Notes under the pieces: model-generated | Databases searched by the model: none | Told to the model about the DNA's origin: nothing | What the model saw: only the letters and a program-made list of their open reading frames with translations | In this document: positions 55,111 through 63,802 of the stretch, piece by piece | How the letters are laid out: each line of letters opens with the position of its first letter | How positions within the stretch are numbered: position 1 is the stretch's first letter | Position numbers and translations under genes: made by a program | Assembly: GCA_020161065.1 (NCBI GenBank) | Contig: JAIUPH010000011.1 | Span: forward strand, 124,001 to 188,000 | From: Pseudomonadota bacterium | GTDB taxonomy: Bacteria > Pseudomonadota > Gammaproteobacteria > Burkholderiales > Burkholderiaceae_C | Direction: 5' to 3' | DNA length: 64,000 nt

Positions 55111-56490
55111 ATGAACACCCGCACCACGCAAGAGCTGCAGGCGGCCGACGCCGCCCACTTCCTGCACCCCTTCACCGACCACCTGGGCCTGGCCAAAAAA
55201 GGCGCGCGCGTCATCACGCGCGCCGACAACATCTACCTGTGGGACAGCGACGGCCACAAGATCCTCGACGCCATGAGCGGCCTGTGGTGCGTGAACGTCG
55301 GCTACGGGCAGCAGGCGCTGGTCGACGCGGCCACGCGCCAGATGCGGCAGCTGCCGTTCTACAACGCCTTCTTCCAGACCGCCACGCCGCCGGCCATCGA
55401 GCTGGCCGAGCTGCTGGCTTCAGTGACGCCGCCGCACTTCAAGCGCGTGTTCTTCAGCGGCTCGGGCAGCGAAGGCAACGACACCGTGGTGCGCATGGTG
55501 CGCCGCTACTGGGACCTGCTGGGCCAGCCGCAGCGCCAGGTCATCATCAGCCGCCACAACGCCTACCACGGCAGCACCATGGCCGGCGCCTCGCTGGGCG
55601 GCATGGCCGGCATGCACGCGCAAGGCGGGCTGCCGATCCCCGGCATCGTGCACATCGAGCAACCCTACTGGTGGGCGCACGGCCGTGGCCTGTCCAAAGA
55701 CGATTTCGGCCGGCTCGCCGCGTCGTGGCTGGAAGACAAGATCCAGGAGGTCGGCGCCGAGAACGTCGCCGCCTTCATCGGCGAGCCGGTGCAGGGCGCC
55801 GGCGGCGTGATCATCCCGCCGGCCACCTACTGGCCCGAGATCCAGCGCATCTGCGACGCCCACGGCATCCTGCTGGTGTCCGACGAAGTGATCTGCGGCT
55901 TCGGCCGCACCGGGCAGTGGTTCGGCTGCGAGACGCTGGGCTTCAAGCCCGACCTGATGACCTTCGCCAAGGGCGTGACCAGCGGCTACGTGCCGCTGGG
56001 CGGCGTGATGGTGGGCGACCGCGTCGCGGACGTGCTGGTGCAGCAGGGCGGCGAGTTCGCGCACGGCTACACCTATTCGGGGCATCCGGTGGCCTGCGCG
56101 GTGGGCATTGCCAACATCAAGCTCATCCAGCAGCTCGATCTGGTGCGCCACGTGCGCGAAGACGTGGGCCCGCTTCTTGCTGAAGCCTATGCGCAACTGA
56201 GCGAACACCCGCTGGTGGGCAGCGCCGAGACCTGCGGCCTGATGGCCGCGCTGCTGCTCGTCAAGGACAAGGCCCGCGGCACGGCGTTCGCCGAAGATCG
56301 GGAGGTCGGCATGCTGTGCCGCAGCCACTGCTTTCGCGAAGGGCTGATCATGCGCGCCGTGGGCGACCGCATGATCATCGCGCCGCCGCTGGTGATCACT
56401 CGCGCGCAGGTCGACGAGATGGTGGCGCTGATCCGCCGCTGCCTCGACCTGACGCTGGCCGACGTCACGGCCCGCGGCTGGTTGTCATGA
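55111..56490 (+). CDS. Putrescine aminotransferase-like class III aminotransferase
   Basis: A PLP enzyme resembling SpuC, which moves the amino group of putrescine (or its glutamylated form) to pyruvate. The ATG at 55111 follows GAGGAGGGCC. Motifs are GLWCVNVGYGQQALVDAATR, FFSGSGSEGNDTVVRMVRRY, LLVSDEVICGFGRTGQWFGC, and the PLP lysine in FAKGVTSGYVPLGG. The 459 residues are normal. It offers a transamination route beside the PuuB oxidation route. Confidence 0.92.
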   Translation: MNTRTTQELQAADAAHFLHPFTDHLGLAKKGARVITRADNIYLWDSDGHKILDAMSGLWCVNVGYGQQALVDAATRQMRQLPFYNAFFQTATPPAIELAELLASVTPPHFKRVFFSGSGSEGNDTVVRMVRRYWDLLGQPQRQVIISRHNAYHGSTMAGASLGGMAGMHAQGGLPIPGIVHIEQPYWWAHGRGLSKDDFGRLAASWLEDKIQEVGAENVAAFIGEPVQGAGGVIIPPATYWPEIQRICDAHGILLVSDEVICGFGRTGQWFGCETLGFKPDLMTFAKGVTSGYVPLGGVMVGDRVADVLVQQGGEFAHGYTYSGHPVACAVGIANIKLIQQLDLVRHVREDVGPLLAEAYAQLSEHPLVGSAETCGLMAALLLVKDKARGTAFAEDREVGMLCRSHCFREGLIMRAVGDRMIIAPPLVITRAQVDEMVALIRRCLDLTLADVTARGWLS

Positions 56491-56657
56491 GGCCCGGCGC
56501 CGCGGCGCCGGGGCCAACCGCTGCCGGCCTACCCAATTCATGCGATGGCCGACCCCGTGCGTGCACCCGATCATCGCTTTCGGCCTTAGCCTAGACTCGT
56601 CGACAGTTAACTGCTTCACAAGCCCCCACTCCACACAGCCCACCCGGAGGTTTCTTG

Positions 56658-57773
56658 ATGAGCGCGAAGTCTTTCCGCCCGGCCGCCCTGCTGGCCGCTG
56701 CCGCCCTGGCCCTGGCCGCCACCGGGCTGCGAGCCCAGGAAGAAGAAAAGGTCGTCAACGTCTACAACTGGTCGGACTACATCGCCGAAGACACGCTGAA
56801 GAACTTCGAGAAGGAAACGGGCATCAAGGTCCGCTACGACAACTTCGACAACAACGAGATCCTGCATGCCAAGCTGGTGGCCGGCAAGACCGGCTACGAC
56901 GTGGTGGTGCCGTCGTCGAACTGGGCCAAGCTGCAGGTCGACGGCGGGCTGCTGCGCAAGATCGACAAGAGCCAGATCCCCAACCTGAAGTACCTCGATC
57001 CCTCGGTGCTGAAGCAGTTGTCGGCGATGGACCCGGGCAACGAGTACATGGTCGACTGGCTGTGGGGCTACACCACGGTGGGCATCAACGTCGACAAGGT
57101 AAAGGCCGCGCTGGGCAGCACGCCGATGCCCGACAACGTCTGGGACCTGGTGTTCAAGCCCGAGTACATCAGCAAGCTCAAGAGCTGCGGCGTGAGCTTC
57201 CTGGATTCGGCCACCGAAGTCATCCCGGCCGCGCTGCACTACCTGGGCAAGCCCTCGTTCAGCAAGAACCCGTCGGATTACGGCGCCGCGGCCTCGCTGC
57301 TGAAGGCCGTGCGGCCCTACATCACGCTGTTCAGCAGCTCGGGCTACATCAACGATATGGCCAACGGCAGCATCTGCCTGGCGCTCGGCTGGTCGGGCGA
57401 CATCAACATCGCGCGCCAGCGCGCCATCGACGGCAAGACCGGCAACAACATCCAGGCGCTGCTGCCCAAGAGCGGCGGGCTGCTGTTCTTCGACGTGATG
57501 GTGATCCCGGCCGACGCGCCGCGCCCGGGCAACGCGCACAAGTTCATCAACTACATCCTGCGCCCCGAGGTGCACGCCGGGCTGACCAACAAGGTCTTCT
57601 ACGCCAACCCGAACATCGAGTCGAAGAAGTTCGTCAAGCCCGAGGTGGCGGCCAACCCCACGGTGTTCCTGTCGCCCGCCGAACTGGCGCGCATGGTGCC
57701 GCCCGATTCGCTGAACAACGACCTGCGCCGGCTGATGACGCGCACCTACACGTCCTTCAAGACCGGGCTGTGA
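56658..57773 (+). CDS. potF: Polyamine ABC transporter substrate-binding protein
   Basis: PotF binds putrescine or spermidine in the periplasm. The ATG at 56658 follows GGAGG. A signal peptide (LLAAAALALAATGLRAQ) precedes KVVNVYNWSDYIAEDTLKNF, the hallmark of the PotD/PotF group. LGWSGDINIARQRAIDG and PKSGGLLFFDVMVIPADAP contribute ligand-site residues. About 371 residues is usual. The four pot genes overlap one another by 4 bp. Confidence 0.94.
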   Translation: MSAKSFRPAALLAAAALALAATGLRAQEEEKVVNVYNWSDYIAEDTLKNFEKETGIKVRYDNFDNNEILHAKLVAGKTGYDVVVPSSNWAKLQVDGGLLRKIDKSQIPNLKYLDPSVLKQLSAMDPGNEYMVDWLWGYTTVGINVDKVKAALGSTPMPDNVWDLVFKPEYISKLKSCGVSFLDSATEVIPAALHYLGKPSFSKNPSDYGAAASLLKAVRPYITLFSSSGYINDMANGSICLALGWSGDINIARQRAIDGKTGNNIQALLPKSGGLLFFDVMVIPADAPRPGNAHKFINYILRPEVHAGLTNKVFYANPNIESKKFVKPEVAANPTVFLSPAELARMVPPDSLNNDLRRLMTRTYTSFKTGL

Positions 57774-58876
57774 CCTTGGCGGCCGCGGCGCCGGCGTTCC
57801 TGCAGATCCAGGGCGTCACCAAGGACTTCGGCGGCTACAAGGCCGTCGACAACGTCAGCCTGGACGTGCGGCAGGGCGAGATCTTCGCGCTGCTGGGCTC
57901 GTCGGGCTGCGGCAAGACGACGCTGCTGCGCATGCTGGCGGGCTTCGAGACGCCGAGCAGCGGCCGCATCGTGCTGGAAGGGCGCGACCTGGCGGAAATG
58001 CCGCCGTACGAATGCCCGATCAACATGATGTTCCAGTCGTACGCGCTGTTCCCGCACCTCACGGTGTGGGAGAACATCGCCTTCGGGCTGAAGCGCGAAG
58101 GCATGGCCAAGGGGCCGCTGACGGCGCGCGTCGAAGAGATGCTGGCGCTGGTGCAGCTGGGCAAGTTCGCGCAGCGCAAGCCGCACCAGCTGTCGGGCGG
58201 CCAGCAGCAGCGCGTGGCGCTGGCGCGCAGCCTGGCCAAGCGCCCCAAGCTGCTGCTGCTGGACGAGCCGCTGGGCGCGCTCGACAAGAAGCTGCGCGAG
58301 CAGACGCAGATCGAGCTGGTCAACATCATCGAGAAGGTGGGCGTCACCTGCGTGATGGTCACGCACGACCAGGAAGAGGCCATGACCATGGCCAGCCGCA
58401 TCGCGGTGATGAGCGAGGGCCGCTTCCTGCAGGTGGGCGCTCCGGGCGAGATCTACGAGACGCCGGCCACCCGCTTCGTGGCCGACTTCATCGGCAACGT
58501 CAACCTGATGGACGGCACGCTGACGGTGGACGAGCCCGACCACGTCATCATCAGCTGCGCCGACTGCCGGCACTACGTGGGCCACGGCATCACCGGCACC
58601 GAAGGCATGCCGGTGACGGTGGCGCTGCGGCCCGAGAAGATCCACCTCAGCCGCCACCCGCCCGCCGGCGAAGGCGAGTTCAACCGCGTGGAAGGCACCG
58701 TGAAGGAGATGTCGTACTTCGGCGCCTTCACCGTGTACCAGCTGCAGCTGGCCAGCGGCGCCATGCTCAAGGTGAGCCTGGCCAACACGCAACGCCACCG
58801 CGACGACGCCTTCACCTGGGGCGACCCGGTGTGGGCGCACTGGTCGCGCTCGGCCCACGTGGTGCTGACGCAGTGA
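57770..58876 (+). CDS. potG: Polyamine ABC transporter ATP-binding protein
   Basis: PotG energises polyamine uptake. Walker A is LLGSSGCGKTTLLRMLAGFE, the signature is LSGGQQQRVALARSLAKRPK, Walker B is LLLLDEPLGALDKKLR, and the His switch is VMVTHDQEEAM. A C-terminal TOBE domain follows. The start is a GTG at 57770 that overlaps the potF stop (GTGA), giving 368 residues. Confidence 0.95.
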   Translation: MTLAAAAPAFLQIQGVTKDFGGYKAVDNVSLDVRQGEIFALLGSSGCGKTTLLRMLAGFETPSSGRIVLEGRDLAEMPPYECPINMMFQSYALFPHLTVWENIAFGLKREGMAKGPLTARVEEMLALVQLGKFAQRKPHQLSGGQQQRVALARSLAKRPKLLLLDEPLGALDKKLREQTQIELVNIIEKVGVTCVMVTHDQEEAMTMASRIAVMSEGRFLQVGAPGEIYETPATRFVADFIGNVNLMDGTLTVDEPDHVIISCADCRHYVGHGITGTEGMPVTVALRPEKIHLSRHPPAGEGEFNRVEGTVKEMSYFGAFTVYQLQLASGAMLKVSLANTQRHRDDAFTWGDPVWAHWSRSAHVVLTQ

Positions 58877-59796
58877 CGAAGGCCCTGCGCCGTTTGTTCA
58901 GCGGCCGCGGCGCGGTCGTCGGGCTGCCCTACGCCTTCCTGCTGCTGTTCTTCCTGCTGCCGTTCTTCATCGTCTTCAAGATCAGCGTCTCCGAGATGGA
59001 GGCCGTCACCTTCAAGGACGTGCTGACGCTCAAGGAAGGCGTGCTGCAGCTCACCGTGAAGTTCGGCAACTACGTCTTCATCACGCAGGACGCGCTGTAC
59101 TTCAAGACCTACCTGGCCAGCCTGAAGTACGCCGCCGCCACCACGCTGCTGTGCCTGGCCATCGGCTACCCGTTTGCCTACTTCATGGCGCGCGCGCGCG
59201 CCACCGTGCAGCCGGCGCTGCTGATGCTGGTGATGCTGCCGTTCTGGACCAGCTTCCTGCTGCGCGTTTACGCCTGGCGCGGGCTGCTGGCCGAGGACGG
59301 CTGGGTGGCCGAGGCGCTGATCGCCATCGGCGCCGACCAGGCGATGGCCGCGCTGGGGCTGATCGCCGCGCCCGGCAAGCTGCTGCATTCGCCGTTCTCG
59401 CTGGTGCTGGGCATGACCTACACCTACCTGCCCTTCATGGTGCTGCCGCTGTACGGCAACTTGGCCAAGATGGACCTGCGGCTGCTCGAAGCCGCCGCCG
59501 ACCTCGGCGCCACGCCGTGGGTGGCGTTCTGGAAGGTCACGGTGCCGCTGTCCAAGGCCGGCATCATCGCCGGCAGCATGCTGGTGTTCATCCCCTGTGT
59601 CGGCGAGTTCGTCATCCCCGAGCTGCTGGGCGGCCCCGAGACGCTGATGATCGGCCGCGTGATCTGGGACGAGTTCTTCAGCAACAACGACTGGCCGATG
59701 GCCTCCACCGTGGCGGTGGTGATGATCCTGCTCATCATCGTGCCGCTGGCGGTGTTCAACAAATACCAGGCCGAGGCGCAGGAGGCGCGGCGATGA
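58873..59796 (+). CDS. potH: Polyamine ABC transporter permease (PotH-type)
   Basis: This is one of two inner-membrane permeases of the polyamine importer. Six spans are seen, starting GLPYAFLLLFFLLPFFIVFK. The EAA loop that contacts PotG is LLEAAADLGATPWVAFWKVT. The GTG at 58873 overlaps the potG stop. The length of 307 residues is normal. Confidence 0.93.
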   Translation: MTKALRRLFSGRGAVVGLPYAFLLLFFLLPFFIVFKISVSEMEAVTFKDVLTLKEGVLQLTVKFGNYVFITQDALYFKTYLASLKYAAATTLLCLAIGYPFAYFMARARATVQPALLMLVMLPFWTSFLLRVYAWRGLLAEDGWVAEALIAIGADQAMAALGLIAAPGKLLHSPFSLVLGMTYTYLPFMVLPLYGNLAKMDLRLLEAAADLGATPWVAFWKVTVPLSKAGIIAGSMLVFIPCVGEFVIPELLGGPETLMIGRVIWDEFFSNNDWPMASTVAVVMILLIIVPLAVFNKYQAEAQEARR

Positions 59797-60632
59797 GGGG
59801 CGCGCGCTTCAACGCCTGGTTCGGCCGCGGCTGGCTGTCGGCGGGCTACCTCTTCCTGTACCTGCCGATCGTCGCGCTGGTGGTGTATTCGTTCAACGAC
59901 TCGCCGATCCCCAACGTCTGGCGCGGCTTCACGCTGAAGTGGTTCGCGCGGCTGCCGGCCGACACCGAGATGGTCAACGGGCTGTGGCTGAGCCTGAAGA
60001 TCGCCTTCCTCACCGCCTGCGGCGCGGTGGTGCTGGGCACGATGGCGGCGTTCGCGCTCGTCAAGTACCGGCGCTTTCGCGGCCGCACGCTGTTCAGCGG
60101 CATGGTCAACGCGCCGCTGGTGATGCCCGAGGTGGTGGTCGGCCTGTCGCTGCTGCTGATGCTGGTGCAGATGCAGCGCGCGCTGGGCTACCCCGAGCGC
60201 GGCCTGTTCACCATCTGGCTGGGCCATTTGCTGCTGGGCATGGCCTACGCCACGGTGGTGATCCAGTCGCGCCTGCAGGACCTCAACCCGCAGCTCGAAG
60301 AAGCGGCGATGGACCTCGGCGCGCGGCCCTCGCAGGTGTTCTGGCTGGTGACGCTGCCGATGATCGCGCAGTCGATGGTGTCGGCCTGGCTGCTGACCTT
60401 CACCATCAGCCTGGACGACGTGGTGCTCTCGGCCTTTTTGTCGGGCCCCGGCGCCACCACCATGCCGCTGGTCATCTTCAGCCGCGCGCGGCTGGGCCTC
60501 AACCCCAGCGTCAACGCCGTGGCCACCATCACCGTGGCGCTGGTCAGCGTGGGCGTCATCGCCACCAGCTACCTGATCGCGCGCGCCGAACGGCGCCGGG
60601 CGCAGGAAGCCGCCGCCGCCGCGCGCGCCTGA
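59793..60632 (+). CDS. potI: Polyamine ABC transporter permease (PotI-type)
   Basis: The second permease of the polyamine importer. It starts MRGARFNAWFGRGWLSAGYL and has about six spans. The EAA loop is QLEEAAMDLGARPSQVFWLV, and TFTISLDDVVLSAFLSGPG is typical of PotC/PotI. The ATG at 59793 overlaps the potH stop. 279 residues. Confidence 0.94.
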   Translation: MRGARFNAWFGRGWLSAGYLFLYLPIVALVVYSFNDSPIPNVWRGFTLKWFARLPADTEMVNGLWLSLKIAFLTACGAVVLGTMAAFALVKYRRFRGRTLFSGMVNAPLVMPEVVVGLSLLLMLVQMQRALGYPERGLFTIWLGHLLLGMAYATVVIQSRLQDLNPQLEEAAMDLGARPSQVFWLVTLPMIAQSMVSAWLLTFTISLDDVVLSAFLSGPGATTMPLVIFSRARLGLNPSVNAVATITVALVSVGVIATSYLIARAERRRAQEAAAAARA

Positions 60633-60634
60633 GC

Positions 60635-60673
60635 GAAGAAGAACCGCCGAAGAAGAACCGCCGAAGAAGCGCC
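60635..60673 (+). repeat. Tandem 14-bp repeat upstream of the porin gene
   Basis: GAAGAAGAACCGCC occurs at 60635-60648 and 60649-60662, with a partial third copy to 60673. It starts right after the potI stop and ends about 35 bp before the porin ATG. Copy-number slippage there could alter spacing of the porin leader. Confidence 0.7.
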
Positions 60674-60707
60674 GAACAACCCCGACCACACCCCGAGGAG
60701 AACCCAG

Positions 60708-62147
60708 ATGAGACTCGTCGCCCGCACCGCCGTGGCCCTGGCCGCCGCTGCTGCGCTGCCTGCCCTGGCTCAGAGCAACGCCGAGCTGCTGCAGGAGTTG
60801 AAGGCCCTGAAGGACCGTGTGCTGGAACTCGAAAAGAAGCTGCAGGCGGCGGCCACGGCGCCAACGCCGGCCGCCGCGCCGGCCACCGCCACGGCCGCGG
60901 CACCGGCCACCGCACCGGCCGGCATGACGCCCGAGCAGGCGCGCGAGCTCAACCGCATCACGGTCAAGGCCGAGGCGATGCAGGACAGCTTTGCCGACCT
61001 CGGCTACAAGGGCCTGAAGATCAGCGGCGCCATCGATCCCACCTGGATCTACAACCGCCGCCAGGACAACTCGACCTTCGTGCTGCTGAACAACGGCGGC
61101 GCCCGCTACACCTACGACAACAGCTACTTCGGCATGGCGGTGCTCGACTTCGAGAAGGAAACCGACAGCGGCACCAAGTGGAAGCTGACGCTGGCGCCGG
61201 AGCGCGGCACGGGCTCGCTGTTCAACGGCTCGGTCGTGCACGAGGCCTCGGTCAGCCTGCCGCTGACCGACCTGCAGACGCGGCTGTGGGTGGGCCAGAT
61301 CCCCGACTGGACGGGCTATGAGTACACCATGCCCAAGGACAACAAGCTCATCACCCACAACCTGCTGTTCGACACCATGGCCCCCACCGCCTACACCGGC
61401 GCCGTGCTCGACGTGAAGCGCGGCAAGTGGTGGACGCGCGTGGGCCTGGCCAACATGAACACCGCGCGGCGCACGCCGGGCAACAAGACGCCGGCCTTCA
61501 TCTACCGCGTGGATTACAGCAAGGGCGAGTTCGAGGGCTTCGGCTTCACCGGCTTGCACGGCAAGGCCACCAACTACGCCGCCGACGGCACCTGGGTCGA
61601 CGCCGACGGCGTGGAACAAGGCTTTGCCGACGCCGGCCGCGACACCGCCATCAACCTGCTCGAATTCGACGCCTACTTCGTGCGCGGCGACTGGTCGGTG
61701 TTCGGCCAGGTCAGCTACGGCCAGCAGAAGAAGGCCGCCATCTACAACAGCGACGGCGTGCTGCGCGACGCGCGCTGGTGGGGCGTGTCGACGACGGCGG
61801 CCTACAAGATCACGCCGCGGCTGGAGAGCGTGCTGCGCGCCGACTTCACGTCGAACAAGCGCAACGGCGGCGGCCTGCTCGGCTACAGCTACGACGACTA
61901 CGTCAACGGCATCGGCCGCGGCCTGCTGGCCGACGGCAGCTACGCCAAGGGCGCCGACGTGGGCAGCAACCGCTGGGCGCTGTCGCTGGGCATGAACTAC
62001 CTGTACGACGAGTTCACGCTCTTCAAGCTGGAGTTCCGCCACGACGGCGCCAGCCAGCCGGTGTTCGCCTCGATGTCGGGCAACGGCATCAAGGGCTACA
62101 GCAAGAGCAACCAGTTGCTGGGCGCCTCGGTGGTCGTGAAGTTCTGA
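60708..62147 (+). CDS. DUF3138-like outer-membrane porin
   Basis: A signal peptide (ALAAAAALPALAQ) leads to a short coiled coil (NAELLQELKALKDRVLELEK), an Ala/Pro/Thr linker, and about 16 predicted beta strands rich in alternating aromatic residues. The chain ends LLGASVVVKF, with the terminal Phe of outer-membrane barrels. The 479 residues fit the DUF3138 group found in betaproteobacteria. Behind potFGHI it probably passes polyamines or related cations across the outer membrane; the substrate is inferred. Confidence 0.82.
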   Translation: MRLVARTAVALAAAAALPALAQSNAELLQELKALKDRVLELEKKLQAAATAPTPAAAPATATAAAPATAPAGMTPEQARELNRITVKAEAMQDSFADLGYKGLKISGAIDPTWIYNRRQDNSTFVLLNNGGARYTYDNSYFGMAVLDFEKETDSGTKWKLTLAPERGTGSLFNGSVVHEASVSLPLTDLQTRLWVGQIPDWTGYEYTMPKDNKLITHNLLFDTMAPTAYTGAVLDVKRGKWWTRVGLANMNTARRTPGNKTPAFIYRVDYSKGEFEGFGFTGLHGKATNYAADGTWVDADGVEQGFADAGRDTAINLLEFDAYFVRGDWSVFGQVSYGQQKKAAIYNSDGVLRDARWWGVSTTAAYKITPRLESVLRADFTSNKRNGGGLLGYSYDDYVNGIGRGLLADGSYAKGADVGSNRWALSLGMNYLYDEFTLFKLEFRHDGASQPVFASMSGNGIKGYSKSNQLLGASVVVKF

Positions 62148-63056
62148 TTGCGCGCACACCGGCCTCCCGTCACCGCCGCCTACTTGTCGCTGGCCGCCAG
62201 CATGGCGCTGGTGGGCAGCTACGTCGGCCTGTCCAAGCTGCTGGTGGCGGTGTTCCCCGTCTTCCTGCTGGCCTGGCTGCGCTTTGGCATCGCGGCGCTG
62301 GCCATGGCGCACTGGGTCCGGCGCACGCCGGCCGAGGCGCCGCTGTCGCGCCACGACCGCTGGCTGCTGTTCTGGGAAAGCTTCCTCGGCAACTTCCTGT
62401 TCAGCGTGTGCATGCTGTACGGCGTGAAGCTCAGCTCGGCCGTCGCCGCCGGCGTGGCGATGGCCGGCATCCCGGCCGCGGTGGCGCTGCTGTCGTGGCT
62501 GGTGATGCGCGAGCACATCGCCCCGCGCGTCTGGCTGGCCATCGCCTGCGCCGCATCGGGCATCGCGCTGCTGGCGCTGGCGGGCCACGACGGCGCGGCG
62601 CCGCTGTCGGCGCTGGGCTTCGCGCTGCTGATGGGCGCGGTGTTCTGCGAGGCCTGCTACGTGGTCATCGGCAAGCGGCTGACGGGCAACGTCGCGCCGC
62701 GGCGCATCAGCGCGCTCATCAACCTGTGGGGGCTGGCGCTGGTCACGCCGTTCGGCCTGTGGCAGGCGCTGGCCTTCGACTTCAGCGGCGTGCCAGCGCC
62801 GACCTGGGGCCTGCTGGTGTTCTACGCGCTGGCCGCCAGCATGGTGACGGTGTGGCTGTGGATGAAGGGCCTGCAGCACGTGCCGGCAGCGCGTGCCGGC
62901 GTCTTCAGCGTGATGCTGCCGGTGAGCGCGGCGCTGATCGGCGTGGTGGTGCTGGGCGAACCCTTCACCGGCCTGCACGCGCTGGCCTTCGCGATGGCGC
63001 TGGCCGGGTTGCTGCTGGCGACCTGGCCGGCGCGTGAGTCGACGGCCAGTTGCTGA
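62148..63056 (+). CDS. EamA/DMT family transporter
   Basis: A small-molecule exporter of ten predicted spans with two EamA repeats: the first opens AASMALVGSYVGLSKLLVAV and closes CAASGIALLALAG, and the second closes VVVLGEPFTGLHALAFAMAL. The TTG at 62148 directly follows the porin TGA; no better in-frame start was seen. The last ten codons lie in the first unit of a 35-bp tandem repeat, so the native C-terminus may have changed. Confidence 0.85.
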   Translation: MRAHRPPVTAAYLSLAASMALVGSYVGLSKLLVAVFPVFLLAWLRFGIAALAMAHWVRRTPAEAPLSRHDRWLLFWESFLGNFLFSVCMLYGVKLSSAVAAGVAMAGIPAAVALLSWLVMREHIAPRVWLAIACAASGIALLALAGHDGAAPLSALGFALLMGAVFCEACYVVIGKRLTGNVAPRRISALINLWGLALVTPFGLWQALAFDFSGVPAPTWGLLVFYALAASMVTVWLWMKGLQHVPAARAGVFSVMLPVSAALIGVVVLGEPFTGLHALAFAMALAGLLLATWPARESTASC

Positions 63057-63139
63057 GTCCGCCGGCGCGTGTGTCGACGGCCAGTTTTTGAGTCGGCCGG
63101 CGCGTGAGTTGACGGCCCGTTGCTGAGTCCGCCGGCGCG
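63026..63139. repeat. Three tandem 35-bp repeats plus a partial copy
   Basis: Units start at 63026, 63061 and 63096, each beginning GCCGGCGCGTG, with a partial copy at 63131-63139. Units differ by a few substitutions but keep length exactly. The first unit holds the C-terminal codons and stop of the EamA gene, and the array ends just before the aldolase stop. There are no spacers, so it is not CRISPR. Confidence 0.88.
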
Positions 63140-63142
63140 GCG

Positions 63143-63802
63143 TTATGCACCGCCTGGCTGGCCGTAGCCGCGAAAGCGCTCGATCACCGCGGCCATCTCA
63201 GCCTCGCTCAGCAGCGCCGGCTCGCCCACCGACACCGCGCGCAGGTAGCTGTCGCACAGCGATTCGATCTCGATCGTCACCTTCATCGCCTCGGGCAGCG
63301 TGGCGCCGGCGCTGACGAGGCCGTGCGTGGCCAGCAGCGCGGCCTTGCGGCCGTGCATGGCCTGCACCACCGCGGCCGACAGCTCGGGCGTGCCGAACAG
63401 GTGGTACGGCGCGCAGCGCACGTCGGCGCCGCCGGCCACTGCCACCATGTAGTGGAAGGCCGGCAGCGGCCGCCGCAGGCAGGCCAGCGCGGTGGCATGC
63501 GTGGGGTGGGTGTGCACGACGGCGTTCAGCTCGGGCCGCGCCTGGTACAGCGCCTGGTGGAAATGCCATTCCGACGACGGCGCCCGGGCGCCGCGGCGGC
63601 TGCCGTCGAAGCCCAGCCACACCAGGTCGGCGGCGGCGCAATCGGCCGCGCCCATGCCCGTGGGCGTGATCAGCATGCCCTCGCCCCAGCGCTGGCTGAG
63701 GTTGCCGGTGCTGCCGCGGTTGAGGCCCAGCGCGTCCAGCCGCTGCAGCGCAGCGATGAGTTGATCGCGCCGCGTGGTTTCGTCGAACGTTGGGGTGTTC
63801 AT
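63143..63802 (-). CDS. Class II aldolase, probably of the 5'-deoxynucleoside DHAP shunt
   Basis: The family splits a ketose-1-phosphate to DHAP and an aldehyde. The zinc ligands are in [13 protein letters not shown], and ATHGLVSAG supplies a later His. The catalytic Glu is in APSSEWHFH. The N-terminal [18 protein letters not shown] is typical. Its ATG overlaps the mtnA stop, so the substrate is likely 5-methylthioribulose- or 5-deoxyribulose-1-phosphate. Fuculose- or rhamnulose-type aldolase is the alternative. 219 residues. Confidence 0.85.
   Translation of the reverse strand: MNTPTFDETTRRDQLIAALQRLDALGLNRGSTGNLSQRWGEGMLITPTGMGAADCAAADLVWLGFDGSRRGARAPSSEWHFHQALYQARPELNAVVHTHPTHATALACLRRPLPAFHYMVAVAGGADVRCAPYHLFGTPELSAAVVQAMHGRKAALLATHGLVSAGATLPEAMKVTIEIESLCDSYLRAVSVGEPALLSEAEMAAVIERFRGYGQPGGA

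Noticed and set aside
59424-62978. A 1184-codon minus-strand open frame antisense to potHI, the porin and the EamA gene
   Set aside because: It mirrors GC-rich third-position bias of real plus-strand genes, is His/Arg/Gln-rich with no fold, and crosses several sound genes.
63026-63139. Tandem repeats as a CRISPR array
   Set aside because: Units are directly adjacent without spacers, and no cas genes are near.
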